64,000 bases of DNA from Streptomyces sp. ISL-87 (GCF_018614095.1 NZ_JAGGOY010000072.1:1-64000), one strand, 5' to 3'; positions 34,623-42,880 are shown, counted from the stretch's first letter. The notes: generated by a model from the sequence alone, not told the origin. Translations and numbers: made by a program.

Positions 34623-34946
34623 ATGCCCCGAGGTTCCTCCCCCAAGCGGGAGCGGCAGTACGAGCACATCAAGGAATCCGCCGAGCAGCGCGGCGAATCG
34701 CCCAAGCGGGCAAAGGAGATCGCGGCCCGGACCGTGAACAAGGAGCGCGCCCAGACCGGAGAGTCCAAGACGGCGAGCCGTTCCTCGGTCCAGGACATGC
34801 CCGCGTCGAAGCGCGGCGGACAGCGTTCACACAGCGGATCCCAGGGCCCCACGAAGGAGCAGCTGTACAACGAGGCAAAGCAGCGCAACATCAAGGGTCG
34901 CTCGCAGATGGACAAGGCAGAGCTCAAGCGCGCGCTCGGTCACTGA
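34623..34946 (+). CDS. Small basic Rho-N/SAP-like DNA-binding protein
   Basis: 107 aa. KRERQYEHIKESAEQRGESPKRAKEIAARTVNKERAQ, a Ser/Arg/Gly linker, and a C-terminal TKEQLYNEAKQRNIKGRSQMDKAELKRAL, which has the helix-extended-helix look of Rho N-terminal/SAP domains. Often annotated plasmid stabilization protein in Streptomyces; a nucleic-acid-binding stress protein is more likely. ATG 34623 has TAAGGAG, box 30 nt upstream. Confidence 0.82.
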   Translation: MPRGSSPKRERQYEHIKESAEQRGESPKRAKEIAARTVNKERAQTGESKTASRSSVQDMPASKRGGQRSHSGSQGPTKEQLYNEAKQRNIKGRSQMDKAELKRALGH

Positions 34947-34993
34947 CACCGGCCCCGCACGTCAGGGAGGCTCGGGCGCGGGGGCCTTGGCGT

Positions 34994-35054
34994 CCCAGGC
35001 ACCCCAGGCACCCCAGGCACCCACCCTTCGTACCGTTCGTCCGTACCGTTCGTC
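34994..35054. repeat. Two short tandem repeats
   Basis: CCCAGGCAC three times (34994-35020), then CGTACCGTTCGTC twice (35029-35054), just beyond the end of the minus-strand phosphoesterase gene. Confidence 0.8.
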
Positions 35055-35068
35055 GCCTGAGCCGGGGC

Positions 35069-35806
35069 TCACCCGGCGGCCGGGCCGCTGCCCAGGTGGT
35101 ACACCGCGAAGGCCCTGTCGATCACGGGCATCGCAACGTTGCGGACCCGCACGCCACCGGCCGTCACGCCGTGTTCCGTGCCGCGGTGGGCGTGACCGTG
35201 TACCGCGAGGTCGGCACCCGCCCGGTCCACCGCCTCGGCCAGCAGGTAACTCCCGAGGAACGGGTAGATCTCCAGCGGCTCACCGGCCAGGGTGTCCGGA
35301 ACCGGCGCGAAGTGCGTCAGGGCGATGCGCAGGCCGCAGCCCGCGTCCGCCACCTCCCGCAGCGCGCGGAACAGACCGTCCGCGCAGTCCCGGGTGTAGC
35401 CGACGAAGGACTTCATCTCGCGTTCCCCGAACTCGCTCGCGCTGCGGCCGGCGAACCCGCCGCAGAAGCCCTTCGTGCCCGCCACCCCGACTTTGGTCCC
35501 GTCCAGGTCGAGGAGCACCCCCTCGCCTTCCAGAACGCTCACCCCGGATTCGGTGAGGATGCGCGTGACCGCCTCCTGCTCGTCGCTCTGGTAGTCGTGG
35601 TTGCCGAGGACGGCCACGACGGGGATGGACAGTTCCGCGACTTCGGCGGCGACGACCCTGGCCTCGGCCGCGGTGCCGTGCCGGGTGAGGTCTCCGGCGA
35701 GCAGCAGGAGGTCGGCGCTGCGCGGGAGCGTCTCGAAGGCGGGGCGCAGCAGTCCCTGGCTGTCCGGCCCGAGGTGGATGTCGCCGACCGCGGCCACCCG
35801 GATCAT
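35069..35806 (-). CDS. Calcineurin-like metallophosphoesterase
   Basis: 245 aa with the metal-binding series: AVGDIHLG, LLAGDLTRHG, VLGNHDYQ, LTHFAP and HGHAHRG. Substrate not readable (nucleotides, phosphodiesters or protein phosphates). Last gene of a tightly overlapping trio: its ATG overlaps the stop of the BON-domain gene (4 nt), which itself overlaps the nucleotidyltransferase gene. Confidence 0.92.
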   Translation of the reverse strand: MIRVAAVGDIHLGPDSQGLLRPAFETLPRSADLLLLAGDLTRHGTAAEARVVAAEVAELSIPVVAVLGNHDYQSDEQEAVTRILTESGVSVLEGEGVLLDLDGTKVGVAGTKGFCGGFAGRSASEFGEREMKSFVGYTRDCADGLFRALREVADAGCGLRIALTHFAPVPDTLAGEPLEIYPFLGSYLLAEAVDRAGADLAVHGHAHRGTEHGVTAGGVRVRNVAMPVIDRAFAVYHLGSGPAAG

Positions 35807-36051
35807 GACAGGTCCTCCGGATACTCCGGCGGGTCGTTGTGGCCGACCACGACGTCCGTCAGCACGGGGAGTCCGGCCAGCACGCTCTCCGCGATGTCCC
35901 GTACCGTCTCACGACACTGGTGCGTCGCAACGGTGCCGGTCAGGACGACGGTGTCGCCGCGCAGGTCCACGTAGATGCCGAGTTCTGCGATGTCGGCCTC
36001 GGCCAGGCGTTGCCTGAGGTGTTCGATGCGGTACTCCACAGGTTCCTTCAT
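35803..36051 (-). CDS. BON-domain protein
   Basis: 82 aa. YRIEHLRQRLAEADIAELGIYVDLRGDTVVLTGTVATHQCRETVRDIAESVLAGLPVLTDVVV is a single BON domain with the central Gly. No signal peptide, so cytoplasmic; BON domains usually bind lipids or act as protein modules. Overlaps both neighbours by 4 nt (ATGA). Confidence 0.88.
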   Translation of the reverse strand: MKEPVEYRIEHLRQRLAEADIAELGIYVDLRGDTVVLTGTVATHQCRETVRDIAESVLAGLPVLTDVVVGHNDPPEYPEDLS

Positions 36052-36677
36052 CCTTCGTCCTTCGCCGTTCGCTGCCGGGTGGGGATGACGCTGAGGCGCT
36101 CCAACAGGTAGAGGAACGAGTCGGGCAGCGGCTCCTCGCTGTACCGGCCCCGCAGCCCCTCCCAGTCGATGCGCTCGCGCAGCATCCGGGCCATCGGCAG
36201 CAGGTCCCCGAAGTCGCAGTAGTGCTCGCACAGGGCCGCGAGCCGGCTGTCCATGAGGTCCGTGGGAGCCAGCACCGGCATCCGTACGGAGTCGACCGGC
36301 TGGACCTCGGCGCGTTCCAGCAGCTCCGTGCCGACGGGCCGGCGGGCCAGCTCGAAGATCAGGTCGATCTCCTCCCCGCCGGAGCTGCCTTTGACCAGCC
36401 AGTCCTCGGTGGTCGGCTTCATCCGGATGCCGCTGCGCTCCAGCGATGCCACGACCTCCTCCGCGTCCTCGCGCCGCACGCAGAAATCGGTGTCGTGCTG
36501 GAAACGGGCCGGGATGCCGTGTGCGTACGCGGCGACGCTGCCGGCCAGGGCGAAGGGCCGGCCTGAGGCCTTGAGCAGGGCCGCCACCTGCTTGGTCGTC
36601 TCCAGGATGGCTTGGGTGTGGTCCTTCGGCAGGTTCCGCTGCCCAGGTTCGGGCGGGGAACCCAGTGAGTCGTCCAC
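36048..36677 (-). CDS. Nucleotidyltransferase-fold protein (AbiEii-like)
   Basis: 209 aa. ILETTKQVAALLKASGRPFALAGSVAAYAHGIPARFQHDTDFCVRREDAEEVVASLERSG gives the G-S/G-x(n)-D-x-D pattern of the polymerase-beta nucleotidyltransferase fold, with EEIDLIFEL as the third Asp. The AbiEii/DUF1814-like arrangement is seen in toxins and tRNA-modifying enzymes, but no antitoxin gene is adjacent. GTG start 36677; the SigB-like box begins about 50 nt upstream. Promoter-proximal gene of the NTase-BON-phosphoesterase operon. Confidence 0.8.
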   Translation of the reverse strand: MDDSLGSPPEPGQRNLPKDHTQAILETTKQVAALLKASGRPFALAGSVAAYAHGIPARFQHDTDFCVRREDAEEVVASLERSGIRMKPTTEDWLVKGSSGGEEIDLIFELARRPVGTELLERAEVQPVDSVRMPVLAPTDLMDSRLAALCEHYCDFGDLLPMARMLRERIDWEGLRGRYSEEPLPDSFLYLLERLSVIPTRQRTAKDEG

Positions 36678-36725
36678 GGGGCACCTCCCGGCCTCTCACG
36701 GGCCACTCGTAATCCGGTGCTCCGC

Positions 36726-36754
36726 GCGGCTACCCGCAAGCCCGCGGAATATGC
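36726..36754 (-). promoter_or_regulatory. SigB-like promoter for NTase-BON-phosphoesterase operon
   Basis: Minus strand: GCAT (36754-36751), 15 nt, GGGTAGCCGC (36735-36726). Rightmost member of the set. The 36755-37040 stretch beyond it holds no gene I can support. Confidence 0.65.
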
Positions 36755-37043
36755 CTCGAAGCGGTGGCAGGTCAGTCCGCCGCCGGGCTCACCGGTCACC
36801 GCCCGGGCCCGGGCCCCGGTCCCCGGTCGACGGGCGGAGGCCGGGTGCGGGCGCCTGCCTGCGCGGGCGCCGCTGGCGCGCGCTGGCACCGTCGGCTTGG
36901 GCGCGGCCACCACCGGGGACCTGGTGGGAACGATGGCCTTCACAGCGAGAAGGGCATCCGCTGGCGCGGACGCCCTCTCAAAACCTCAGCCTGACCCCAA
37001 CCCGGCGAACCAAATGCGGTCACAGCACGAGCCGAGACCCCGT

Positions 37044-37058
37044 GAAGTGAGTCACTTC
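37044..37058. promoter_or_regulatory. Perfect palindrome GAAGTGAGTCACTTC
   Basis: 7-bp arms around a central G, 62 nt upstream of the truncated NDH-like gene; a CTGTCAC half-repeat follows. A candidate operator or promoter element left from the intact gene. Confidence 0.5.
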
Positions 37059-37120
37059 CTGTCACAGCGGCCGATGACGCGGTGTCTTGAGGCCGAACAC
37101 CTGGAAACGGAGGAGGCACC

Positions 37121-37235
37121 ATGACTGAGAACACTGACGTGGTCGTGATCGGCGGCGGATACGCGGGCGTGATGGCCGCGAACCGGCTGACGCAGCGCGC
37201 CGACGTGACCGTGACGCTGATCAACCCGCGCCCGA
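37121..37235 (+). pseudogene. N-terminal fragment of an NDH-2-like FAD oxidoreductase
   Basis: TENTDVVVIGGGYAGVMAANRL is the GxGxxG FAD-binding start of a type II NADH dehydrogenase-like protein, followed by ADVTVTLINPRP, then similarity ends abruptly near 37235. The full protein would be about 400 aa. SD (GGAGGAGG) and start are intact, so a short useless peptide may still be made. Confidence 0.75.
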
Positions 37236-37498
37236 TTCGCCTGCAAGGCCATCCACAAGCACCTGGCCGACGAGGCGCACAAGCCCGGCTCGTACAGCCT
37301 GCACCGCATGTCAGGAGGTGCCGCCAAGCGCCAGCACCTGCTGCGGGCCCAGCGCGCCGAGGCACCGGCCGCCGCCGACCTAACAGGAAGTCCATCATGA
37401 GCAAGCGGAACCGGCGCACCCTGCATGACTCCCCCGATCAGCCGCGCCGGAAGAGGCGCACTTACGCTGATCAGCGCGGCGGCGCCTGCTCGCCCTGA
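37219..37498 (+). other. Unidentified coding remnants after the NDH fragment
   Basis: In a different frame from 37219 a segment reads ACKAIHKHLADEAHKPGSYSLHRM and stops at 37400, overlapping (ATGA) a 33-codon basic ORF (37397-37498, SKRNRRTLHDSPDQPRRKRR). Not recognised; the first looks like the C-terminal tail of a lost gene. Confidence 0.3.
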
Positions 37499-37679
37499 CC
37501 GCCCCCTGACCGCCACGCGGGCGGATCCGCTCCTCCAGGGCAGGCGCAGCCGGCAACGGCAGTGCCACACGCAGGGCCGACCCGCGCACACGCCGGGCCG
37601 GCCCTGTCGTCGTTCGCTCTTGAGCACCACGTCTACCGCCAGGGCCCTGTAGCCCACGCACGGCCCACCCGCCCCGCCG

Positions 37680-37904
37680 TCAGCGGCCGTCCGTTCCACC
37701 GCCCTCCCGACGCCTGCGGCTGCGCCGGTTCGGGCTCGAGTCCCCCATCCGGCGGACCTGGGCGAAAGGCTCCCCCAGGCTGATCACCACGACGGCTCGC
37801 CCCGTGGGAACCAGCCGCACCCGATAGGGCGCGGCCGCCGCCTCCCAATAGCCGGCGTAACTGTGCACGAACGGGCGTAACTGGGGAGGCCACGGCCGGG
37901 TCAC
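37680..37904 (-). pseudogene. N-terminal fragment of an AraC-type regulator
   Basis: PQLRPFVHSYAGYWEAAAAPYRVRLVPTGRAVVVISLGEPF is the ligand-sensing N-terminus of an AraC-family protein (DUF6597-like); the HTH half is missing and the frame turns Arg-rich. 74 aa versus about 270 expected. Confidence 0.6.
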
Positions 37905-38137
37905 CCGCCACCGGCCACCCCACCCGAGTCATCTCGACTCCCCCACCGGCCGTGCCTGTGCTTCCGGCTACCGGCATATCCCTCTCCTTCCCGTGGCGAC
38001 GAGCGCCCAGCGCCGGCCGAGCCCCCTGATGAGTCGGTGCGCCTCGCCCCCTGACCGCTTCCTGATCAAGCATCAGCATCCCAGAGAGAGCAAAGCGGTG
38101 GTTTGTCGAGCTGGTGGGCCAGGGCAGGCGGGGTGGT

Positions 38138-39421
38138 TCAGCGGGCGGCGGGCCGGTGTTCGGTGATCCAGCGGGCGGCGAGGAGTCCGGAGGCTGCGGT
38201 GAGGACGGCGGCGGCGATGACGGTGGCGTTGAGGCCGAAGGCGTCGGCGAGGATGCCGGCGACGAGGGCTCCGGCGGCGTAGCCGATGTCCCGCCAGAAC
38301 CGGTATGTGCCCAGCGCGTTGGCCCGCCAGGCCGGGTGGGCGTGGTCGGAGACCGAGGCGATCAGTGCCGGGTAGACCATGGCGGTACCCAGCCCGAGTG
38401 CGACGGCGGACAGGATGCCCGCGAGCAGCGGCCGGTCCAGGAGGGCGAGGGCGAGGACGAAGCCGGCGGCCTGGACGAGCATGCCGTAGACGATGAGGGG
38501 TTTGCGGCCGATGCGGTCGGCGAGGTGTCCGGTGGGGATCTGACCGATGCCCCACAGGATCGGGTAGAGGCCCTTGATCAGGCCGACGGCGGCCAGGCCC
38601 AGGCCGTGGTCGGTGAAGAGCAGGGGGAAGACGCCCCAGGTCAGGCCGTCGTTGAGGTTGTTGACCAGTCCGGCTTGGCTGGCGCCGCGCAGGGAGCGGT
38701 TGTGCCAGGAGGTGCGGGTGAAGGTGGCCTTCAGGCCGGTGTCCTCGCTGGTGGGCAGTGGCCTGGTGTGGTGGGCGAGTTCGAGGGCGACGTGGGCGGC
38801 GGTGTCCCGCACGACGAGCGAGAGGGCGAGTCCTGCGGCGACGAAGACGACGCCGATGAGCTCGGGGACGGGGCGCAGGCCGTGGCTGGTGGCGAGGTAG
38901 CCCGTGAGCAGGGCGGTGACGCCGACCGCGGTGTAGCCGGCGGCCTCGTTGAGTCCGGTGGCCAGGCCCCGACGGGCCGGGCCGACGAGGTCGATCTTCA
39001 TGTTGACGGTCATTGACCAGGTCAGGCCCTGGTTGAGGCCGAGCAGGACGTTGGCCGCGACGATCCAGCCCCACGACGGTGCCCACGCGAGCGCGAAGGG
39101 GACGGGGATGCCGATGAGCCAGCCGGTCACCAGAAGCTGCTTGCGGCTGAAGCGGGCGGTCAGGGCGCCGGCGGCCAGGTTGGTCAGTGCCTTGGTGAGA
39201 CCGAAGGCGATGATGAAGGAGAAGACCGCCAGGTCGCTGGTCAGGCCGAACGTCTCGGAGCCGATGAGCGGGACCGTGGTGCGTTCCAGGCCGACCAGGC
39301 CGCCGACGCAGACGTTGACGACGACCAGCAGGGTGAACTGGAGCCGGTTCTCGCGCAGGCCGAGGCGTACGGGCCGGCCGGAGGCATCGTTCGGTGCGGA
39401 CGACGCGGAGGTGGTCTTCAC
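38138..39421 (-). CDS. MFS transporter
   Basis: 427 aa, 12 predicted membrane helices in two halves, with MFS loops (ARRGLATGLNEAAGYTAVG; GHLADRIGRKPLIVYGM as the A-like motif between helices 8 and 9). Starts with a short Ser/Ala leader at GTG 39421 overlapping the stop of the MBL-rhodanese gene by 4 nt. That coupling suggests it exports a sulfur compound, e.g. sulfite or thiosulfate, made by the persulfide enzyme; this is inference. Confidence 0.9.
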   Translation of the reverse strand: MKTTSASSAPNDASGRPVRLGLRENRLQFTLLVVVNVCVGGLVGLERTTVPLIGSETFGLTSDLAVFSFIIAFGLTKALTNLAAGALTARFSRKQLLVTGWLIGIPVPFALAWAPSWGWIVAANVLLGLNQGLTWSMTVNMKIDLVGPARRGLATGLNEAAGYTAVGVTALLTGYLATSHGLRPVPELIGVVFVAAGLALSLVVRDTAAHVALELAHHTRPLPTSEDTGLKATFTRTSWHNRSLRGASQAGLVNNLNDGLTWGVFPLLFTDHGLGLAAVGLIKGLYPILWGIGQIPTGHLADRIGRKPLIVYGMLVQAAGFVLALALLDRPLLAGILSAVALGLGTAMVYPALIASVSDHAHPAWRANALGTYRFWRDIGYAAGALVAGILADAFGLNATVIAAAVLTAASGLLAARWITEHRPAAR

Positions 39422-40797
39422 GAGCGGGTGTCCTCCATGCCCTGGACGAGGCGCTGGCCGTGGGCGGCGGCGTAGTCGGCCGGTCCGCCGTCGAGGACCG
39501 CGACATCGGTGTGCCCCGCGCGCTCGAGGACGCTGGCCGCGGTCATGGCGCGCTCGCCGTGGCCGCAGGCGACGACCGCTCCCTGCGGGGTGTCGGCGGC
39601 TGCGGCGGCGAGGCCGCCGAGTTCGAGGTGCATGGCGCCAGGAACGTGTCCGGCGGCGAACTCCGCTTCCTGCCGTACGTCGAGGTAGGGGCGGCTTTCG
39701 GCGTGGTCGGCGGTGAGGAACGCGGTGGTGGTCTGGGTGTTGCCGTCGGCGAGCCAGGCGGTCATGCCGTCGGCGAGGCGGCCCGCGAGCCGCTCGTATC
39801 CGATCTTGTATGCCTGCCAGACGAGCTCGCTCAGGTCCTGGCCTTCGCCGGTGACGAAGGCGAGGGGGGCGGTGTCGGGCAGGAGCCAGCCGAGCCAGGT
39901 GGCGAACTGGTCGCGCAGCGGGATGGACAGGGAGCCGGGGACGTGGCCGGACGCGTAGTCGGCGGCCGGGCGTACGTCGATGACGTGACCGCCGTCGGAT
40001 ACCAGGATGCGGACCTGCTGAGCGGACAGGGCGGGCAGCAGCGGGGTGGCGTTCAGGACCGCCGGACCGCGCCGGTTGATCTCGGCGAGCCGGTCGAAGT
40101 AGGCGGGGTAGGTGCCCAGGCTCGCTGTGAGCTGGTGGACGAAGGTGTCCTCGTCGGGTGCGGCGAGCAGCGGGTTGGCCTGTTTCTGGGCGCCGATGGT
40201 GGTGGTGCGTTCGGCGCCGGGAGGGGCGGAGCAGAAGGACCCGGCGCCGTGGGTGGGCCACACGGCGGTCTCGTCCGGCAGTACGGTCAGGCGCTTGATC
40301 GATCGGTATTGGGCGCGGGCGAGTTCCTCGGTCCGCTCCGGGCCGAGGAGGTCGGTACGGGCGGCGGAGTTCACGATCAGCGAGCCGCCGGTGAACACCC
40401 CGAGCTCGCGGGAGCCGTCCAGGAGCAGGAAGGACAGGTGCTCGTCGGTGTGCCCGGGGGTGGCCAGGGCGCGCAGGGTCAGCCCGCCGAGGTCGACCTC
40501 GTCCCCGTCGGCGAGCCCCTGGTGCTCGAAGGCGCGGCGTCCGGCCGCGGAGGCGAGCACGGTGGCGCCGGTGTCGTGGCCGAGCTGGACGGCGCCGGAG
40601 AGGAAGTCGGCGTGGAGATGTGTGTCGGCCGCGTAGGCCACCGTGAGTCCACGCCGCTGCGCTGCCGCGTGCAGGGCGCGCAGGTCGCGGCTCGCGTCGA
40701 CAGCCAGGGCGCGGCCGTCACCCAGGTCGACGAGGTAGGCGCTGTTGCCCAGGCCCTGGTCGACCAGCGGTATCAGGCGGTCGTCGGCGAAGCCCAT
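39418..40797 (-). CDS. MBL-fold persulfide dioxygenase-like protein fused to two rhodanese domains
   Basis: 459 aa. N-terminal metallo-beta-lactamase domain with DTHLHADFLSG (metal ligands), ALATPGHTDEHLSFLL, WPTHGAGSFCS as in ETHE1-type persulfide dioxygenases. Then two rhodanese domains: the first (HVIDVRPAADYASGHVPGSLSIPL..) has no Cys at the active-site loop (LAFVTGEGQD), while the second (YLDVRQEAEFAAGHVPGAMHLELG..VVACGHGERA) has a Cys in VVACGHGERA. ATG 40797 has GGAAGGAC upstream. Divergent from an ArsR-rhodanese gene, the expected regulator. Confidence 0.9.
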   Translation of the reverse strand: MGFADDRLIPLVDQGLGNSAYLVDLGDGRALAVDASRDLRALHAAAQRRGLTVAYAADTHLHADFLSGAVQLGHDTGATVLASAAGRRAFEHQGLADGDEVDLGGLTLRALATPGHTDEHLSFLLLDGSRELGVFTGGSLIVNSAARTDLLGPERTEELARAQYRSIKRLTVLPDETAVWPTHGAGSFCSAPPGAERTTTIGAQKQANPLLAAPDEDTFVHQLTASLGTYPAYFDRLAEINRRGPAVLNATPLLPALSAQQVRILVSDGGHVIDVRPAADYASGHVPGSLSIPLRDQFATWLGWLLPDTAPLAFVTGEGQDLSELVWQAYKIGYERLAGRLADGMTAWLADGNTQTTTAFLTADHAESRPYLDVRQEAEFAAGHVPGAMHLELGGLAAAAADTPQGAVVACGHGERAMTAASVLERAGHTDVAVLDGGPADYAAAHGQRLVQGMEDTRS

Positions 40798-40865
40798 CGT
40801 GTGTCCTTCCCATAGGGGCGGGGGAAAGCGGGCAGCCACACCGCCCCCAAACCCTCAGTTACAAT

Positions 40866-40877
40866 AATCCATAGATT
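40866..40877. promoter_or_regulatory. AT-rich inverted repeat AATC-N4-GATT
   Basis: Short dyad in the AT-rich divergent gap between the persulfide operon and the ArsR-rhodanese gene, ending just before the latter's SD. A likely operator for autoregulation. Confidence 0.5.
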
Positions 40878-40890
40878 CTTGGAGGAAGCA

Positions 40891-41568
40891 ATGCGGGATG
40901 CCACCACGAGCGGCACCAAGGCCGCCCTCTACGAGGCGTTCGCGGCCAGCGGCAAGGCGCTGGCCAGCGGAAAGCGCCTGGAGCTGCTCGATCTGCTCGC
41001 CCAGGGCGAGCGCACCGTCGACGCGCTGGCGAAGGCGGCCGGACTGAACCTGACCACCGCGTCGGCTCATCTGCAGACCCTCAAGCAAGCCGGCTTCGTC
41101 GCCACCCGCCGGGAGGGCGTACGCATCCACTACCGGCTCGCCGGCGACGACGTCGCCCAGCTGTTCGCGCTGCTGCGAAAGGTCGCGGAAACCCATCAGG
41201 CAGCCGTCCCCGCCGCCCGCAACGCCTACCTCGGCGAGGATGCCGCAGCGGAGGTGACCCGCGAAGAGCTGCGCGCCCGCGTGGCGGCCGGGGACGTCGT
41301 CGCGCTCGACGTGCGACCGGTGGAGGAATACCTCGCCGGGCACATTCCCGGAGCGATCTCCATCCCGGTCGACGAGCTGGCCGACCGGATCAACGAGCTG
41401 CCCGAGGACACCGAAATCGTCGTCTACTGCCGCGGCGAGTACTGCGTCCTCGCCTACGACGCGGTGCGGCTGCTGACCGGCCTCGGCCGCCGGGCGATCC
41501 GCCTCGGCGACGGCATGCTGGAGTGGCGCCTGTCGGAACTGCCCGTCGACGCGGCGGACTTGACGTAA
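40891..41568 (+). CDS. ArsR-type regulator fused to a rhodanese domain
   Basis: 225 aa. Winged helix ALASGKRLELLDLLAQGERTVDALAKAAGLNLTTASAHLQTLKQAGFVATRREGVRIHYRL (residues about 16-85), then a rhodanese domain with VVALDVRPVEEYLAGHIPGAISIP and the active-site loop VYCRGEYCVLA (Cys in CRGEYC). The fusion suggests direct sensing of sulfane sulfur through that loop. ATG 40891 follows TTGGAGGAAGCA. Divergent to the MBL-rhodanese/MFS operon, which it probably represses. Confidence 0.93.
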   Translation: MRDATTSGTKAALYEAFAASGKALASGKRLELLDLLAQGERTVDALAKAAGLNLTTASAHLQTLKQAGFVATRREGVRIHYRLAGDDVAQLFALLRKVAETHQAAVPAARNAYLGEDAAAEVTREELRARVAAGDVVALDVRPVEEYLAGHIPGAISIPVDELADRINELPEDTEIVVYCRGEYCVLAYDAVRLLTGLGRRAIRLGDGMLEWRLSELPVDAADLT

Positions 41569-41581
41569 CCGCCCGACCAGC

Positions 41582-41704
41582 ATGTTCCCACCGCACCCGG
41601 GGCTGGCCGGCGGTCCGGTCTACCTCGACTACGACGCCACCACGCCCGTTGACCCCGGGTCGCCCCAGAGGCCCCCTCCTCACGGACGGCGAAAGGACGA
41701 GTGA
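41582..41704 (+). pseudogene. N-terminal fragment of a cysteine desulfurase
   Basis: GGPVYLDYDATTPVDP is the diagnostic start of IscS/NifS/SufS-like cysteine desulfurases; after this the frame loses similarity and stops at 41704. It follows the sulfur-sensing regulator, so an intact desulfurase probably once belonged to this locus before a deletion or insertion cut it. Confidence 0.75.
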
Positions 41705-41734
41705 CCTTGGTCCGCGGGGCGCGTTAGAGGTGGC

Positions 41735-42880
41735 GTGCCGAACCCTGTAACCGCCCTCGATGCTGCCACGAAGCTGCCGCTGCCGTTCCTGCTGACGCCA
41801 CAACAGGGGGAAGCAGCTCGCACTCTTCTCTCGTACGTCGTCGGGTTGTCACTGCCTTCTCCTGACGCTCAGCTCCTTGCCGTGGTCGTAGCCATCCGGG
41901 CCGCGCGAGGTGGCGTAGGCAACCTGACAGGCACGGACCTACGCGCCTTGAAACTGACCGACCCGCACCAGGCCGTTGCCGCCCTCCGCAGCCTGGGATG
42001 GCAGGTGCCCGATTCGCTGGTCGACGGCGACCCGGACATCCCTGTGGCGGTCACCGTGCCGGACCTCGTGAACGAGACGGCCCACCCGCTGCCTTTCGGC
42101 AAGCTCATGCGGTCCCGAGTATCGGGATGGACCACCCGCACAATGGCGGCCAAGCCGGTCAGGAAGACCTCGTCGGCCAGTAGGCTCGCCGCTCTCATTC
42201 TGGCCGCCCACAGCTCCACCACGCTTTACGGGGAACTGCCTCCTGACATGCCCGAGGACTGCCGGGCCGCCACGCCCGATCTTCTGGGCAAGGGCTTCCT
42301 CTCGGAGCTGTCCGGTGACCGCTATCGGCTCGACCCGGCAGTGCGACACCTCGCAGGCAGGCTGCACGAGCATGCCGACCAAGGCGAGACCGAGCGCCCC
42401 GCGCGCCGTGTCGCCGAGCGGCCGCAGGTCAGCCCGTCCGAGTGGGCCCAGTGGAAGGCCCAGGCCGGCGCGGCGCTGCGACGGCACGCCGAAGCTGTGG
42501 AGTACTGCCCCGTGTGTGCACTACCCCTCGAACAGGTGGCGAGTGCCTTCATGGCCCCCATTGCCCCCGTTCCTACGCCCCGTCAGGTGCGCGTCGCTTA
42601 CGGCGCCTGGAAGGAAGCCCACCCCGACCGCGGTCCTCTTGCAGCCCAGTTCACGGTCGCATTTCGCACGGAGCACGGCCACGGCCCCTCGTACAGCCAG
42701 TTGTGCACGGGGCTGGCCTGGGATCTGCCGCGCTCTCTGCGTACCTTCGTCGTTTGCCGGCTCCTCGCCAATGAATGGCTCACCGATACCGCGCCGGTGC
42801 CGTGGACCCTGCGGCCGGGGACGGCCGCTCAAGCACACGGCATTGTCCTGCCGAGCCGGACACCGCAGACCGCCCGCTGA
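41735..42880 (+). CDS. Hypothetical protein with a CPVC motif
   Basis: 381 aa, not recognised. Helical N-terminal part (LTPQQGEAARTLLSYVVGLSLPSPDAQLLAVVVAIRAARG), a TGTDLRALKLTDPHQAVAALRSLGWQVP segment resembling a winged helix, a second helical unit ending DRYRLDPAVRHLAGRL, then EYCPVCALPLEQV and a C-terminal domain (PTPRQVRVAYGAWKEAHPDRGPLAAQFTVAFRTEHGHGPSYSQLCTGLAW) that looks like another HTH module. Two-HTH layout suggests DNA binding. GTG 41735 has AGAGGTGGC. It abuts the truncated desulfurase, so it may have arrived by insertion. Confidence 0.65.
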   Translation: MPNPVTALDAATKLPLPFLLTPQQGEAARTLLSYVVGLSLPSPDAQLLAVVVAIRAARGGVGNLTGTDLRALKLTDPHQAVAALRSLGWQVPDSLVDGDPDIPVAVTVPDLVNETAHPLPFGKLMRSRVSGWTTRTMAAKPVRKTSSASRLAALILAAHSSTTLYGELPPDMPEDCRAATPDLLGKGFLSELSGDRYRLDPAVRHLAGRLHEHADQGETERPARRVAERPQVSPSEWAQWKAQAGAALRRHAEAVEYCPVCALPLEQVASAFMAPIAPVPTPRQVRVAYGAWKEAHPDRGPLAAQFTVAFRTEHGHGPSYSQLCTGLAWDLPRSLRTFVVCRLLANEWLTDTAPVPWTLRPGTAAQAHGIVLPSRTPQTAR

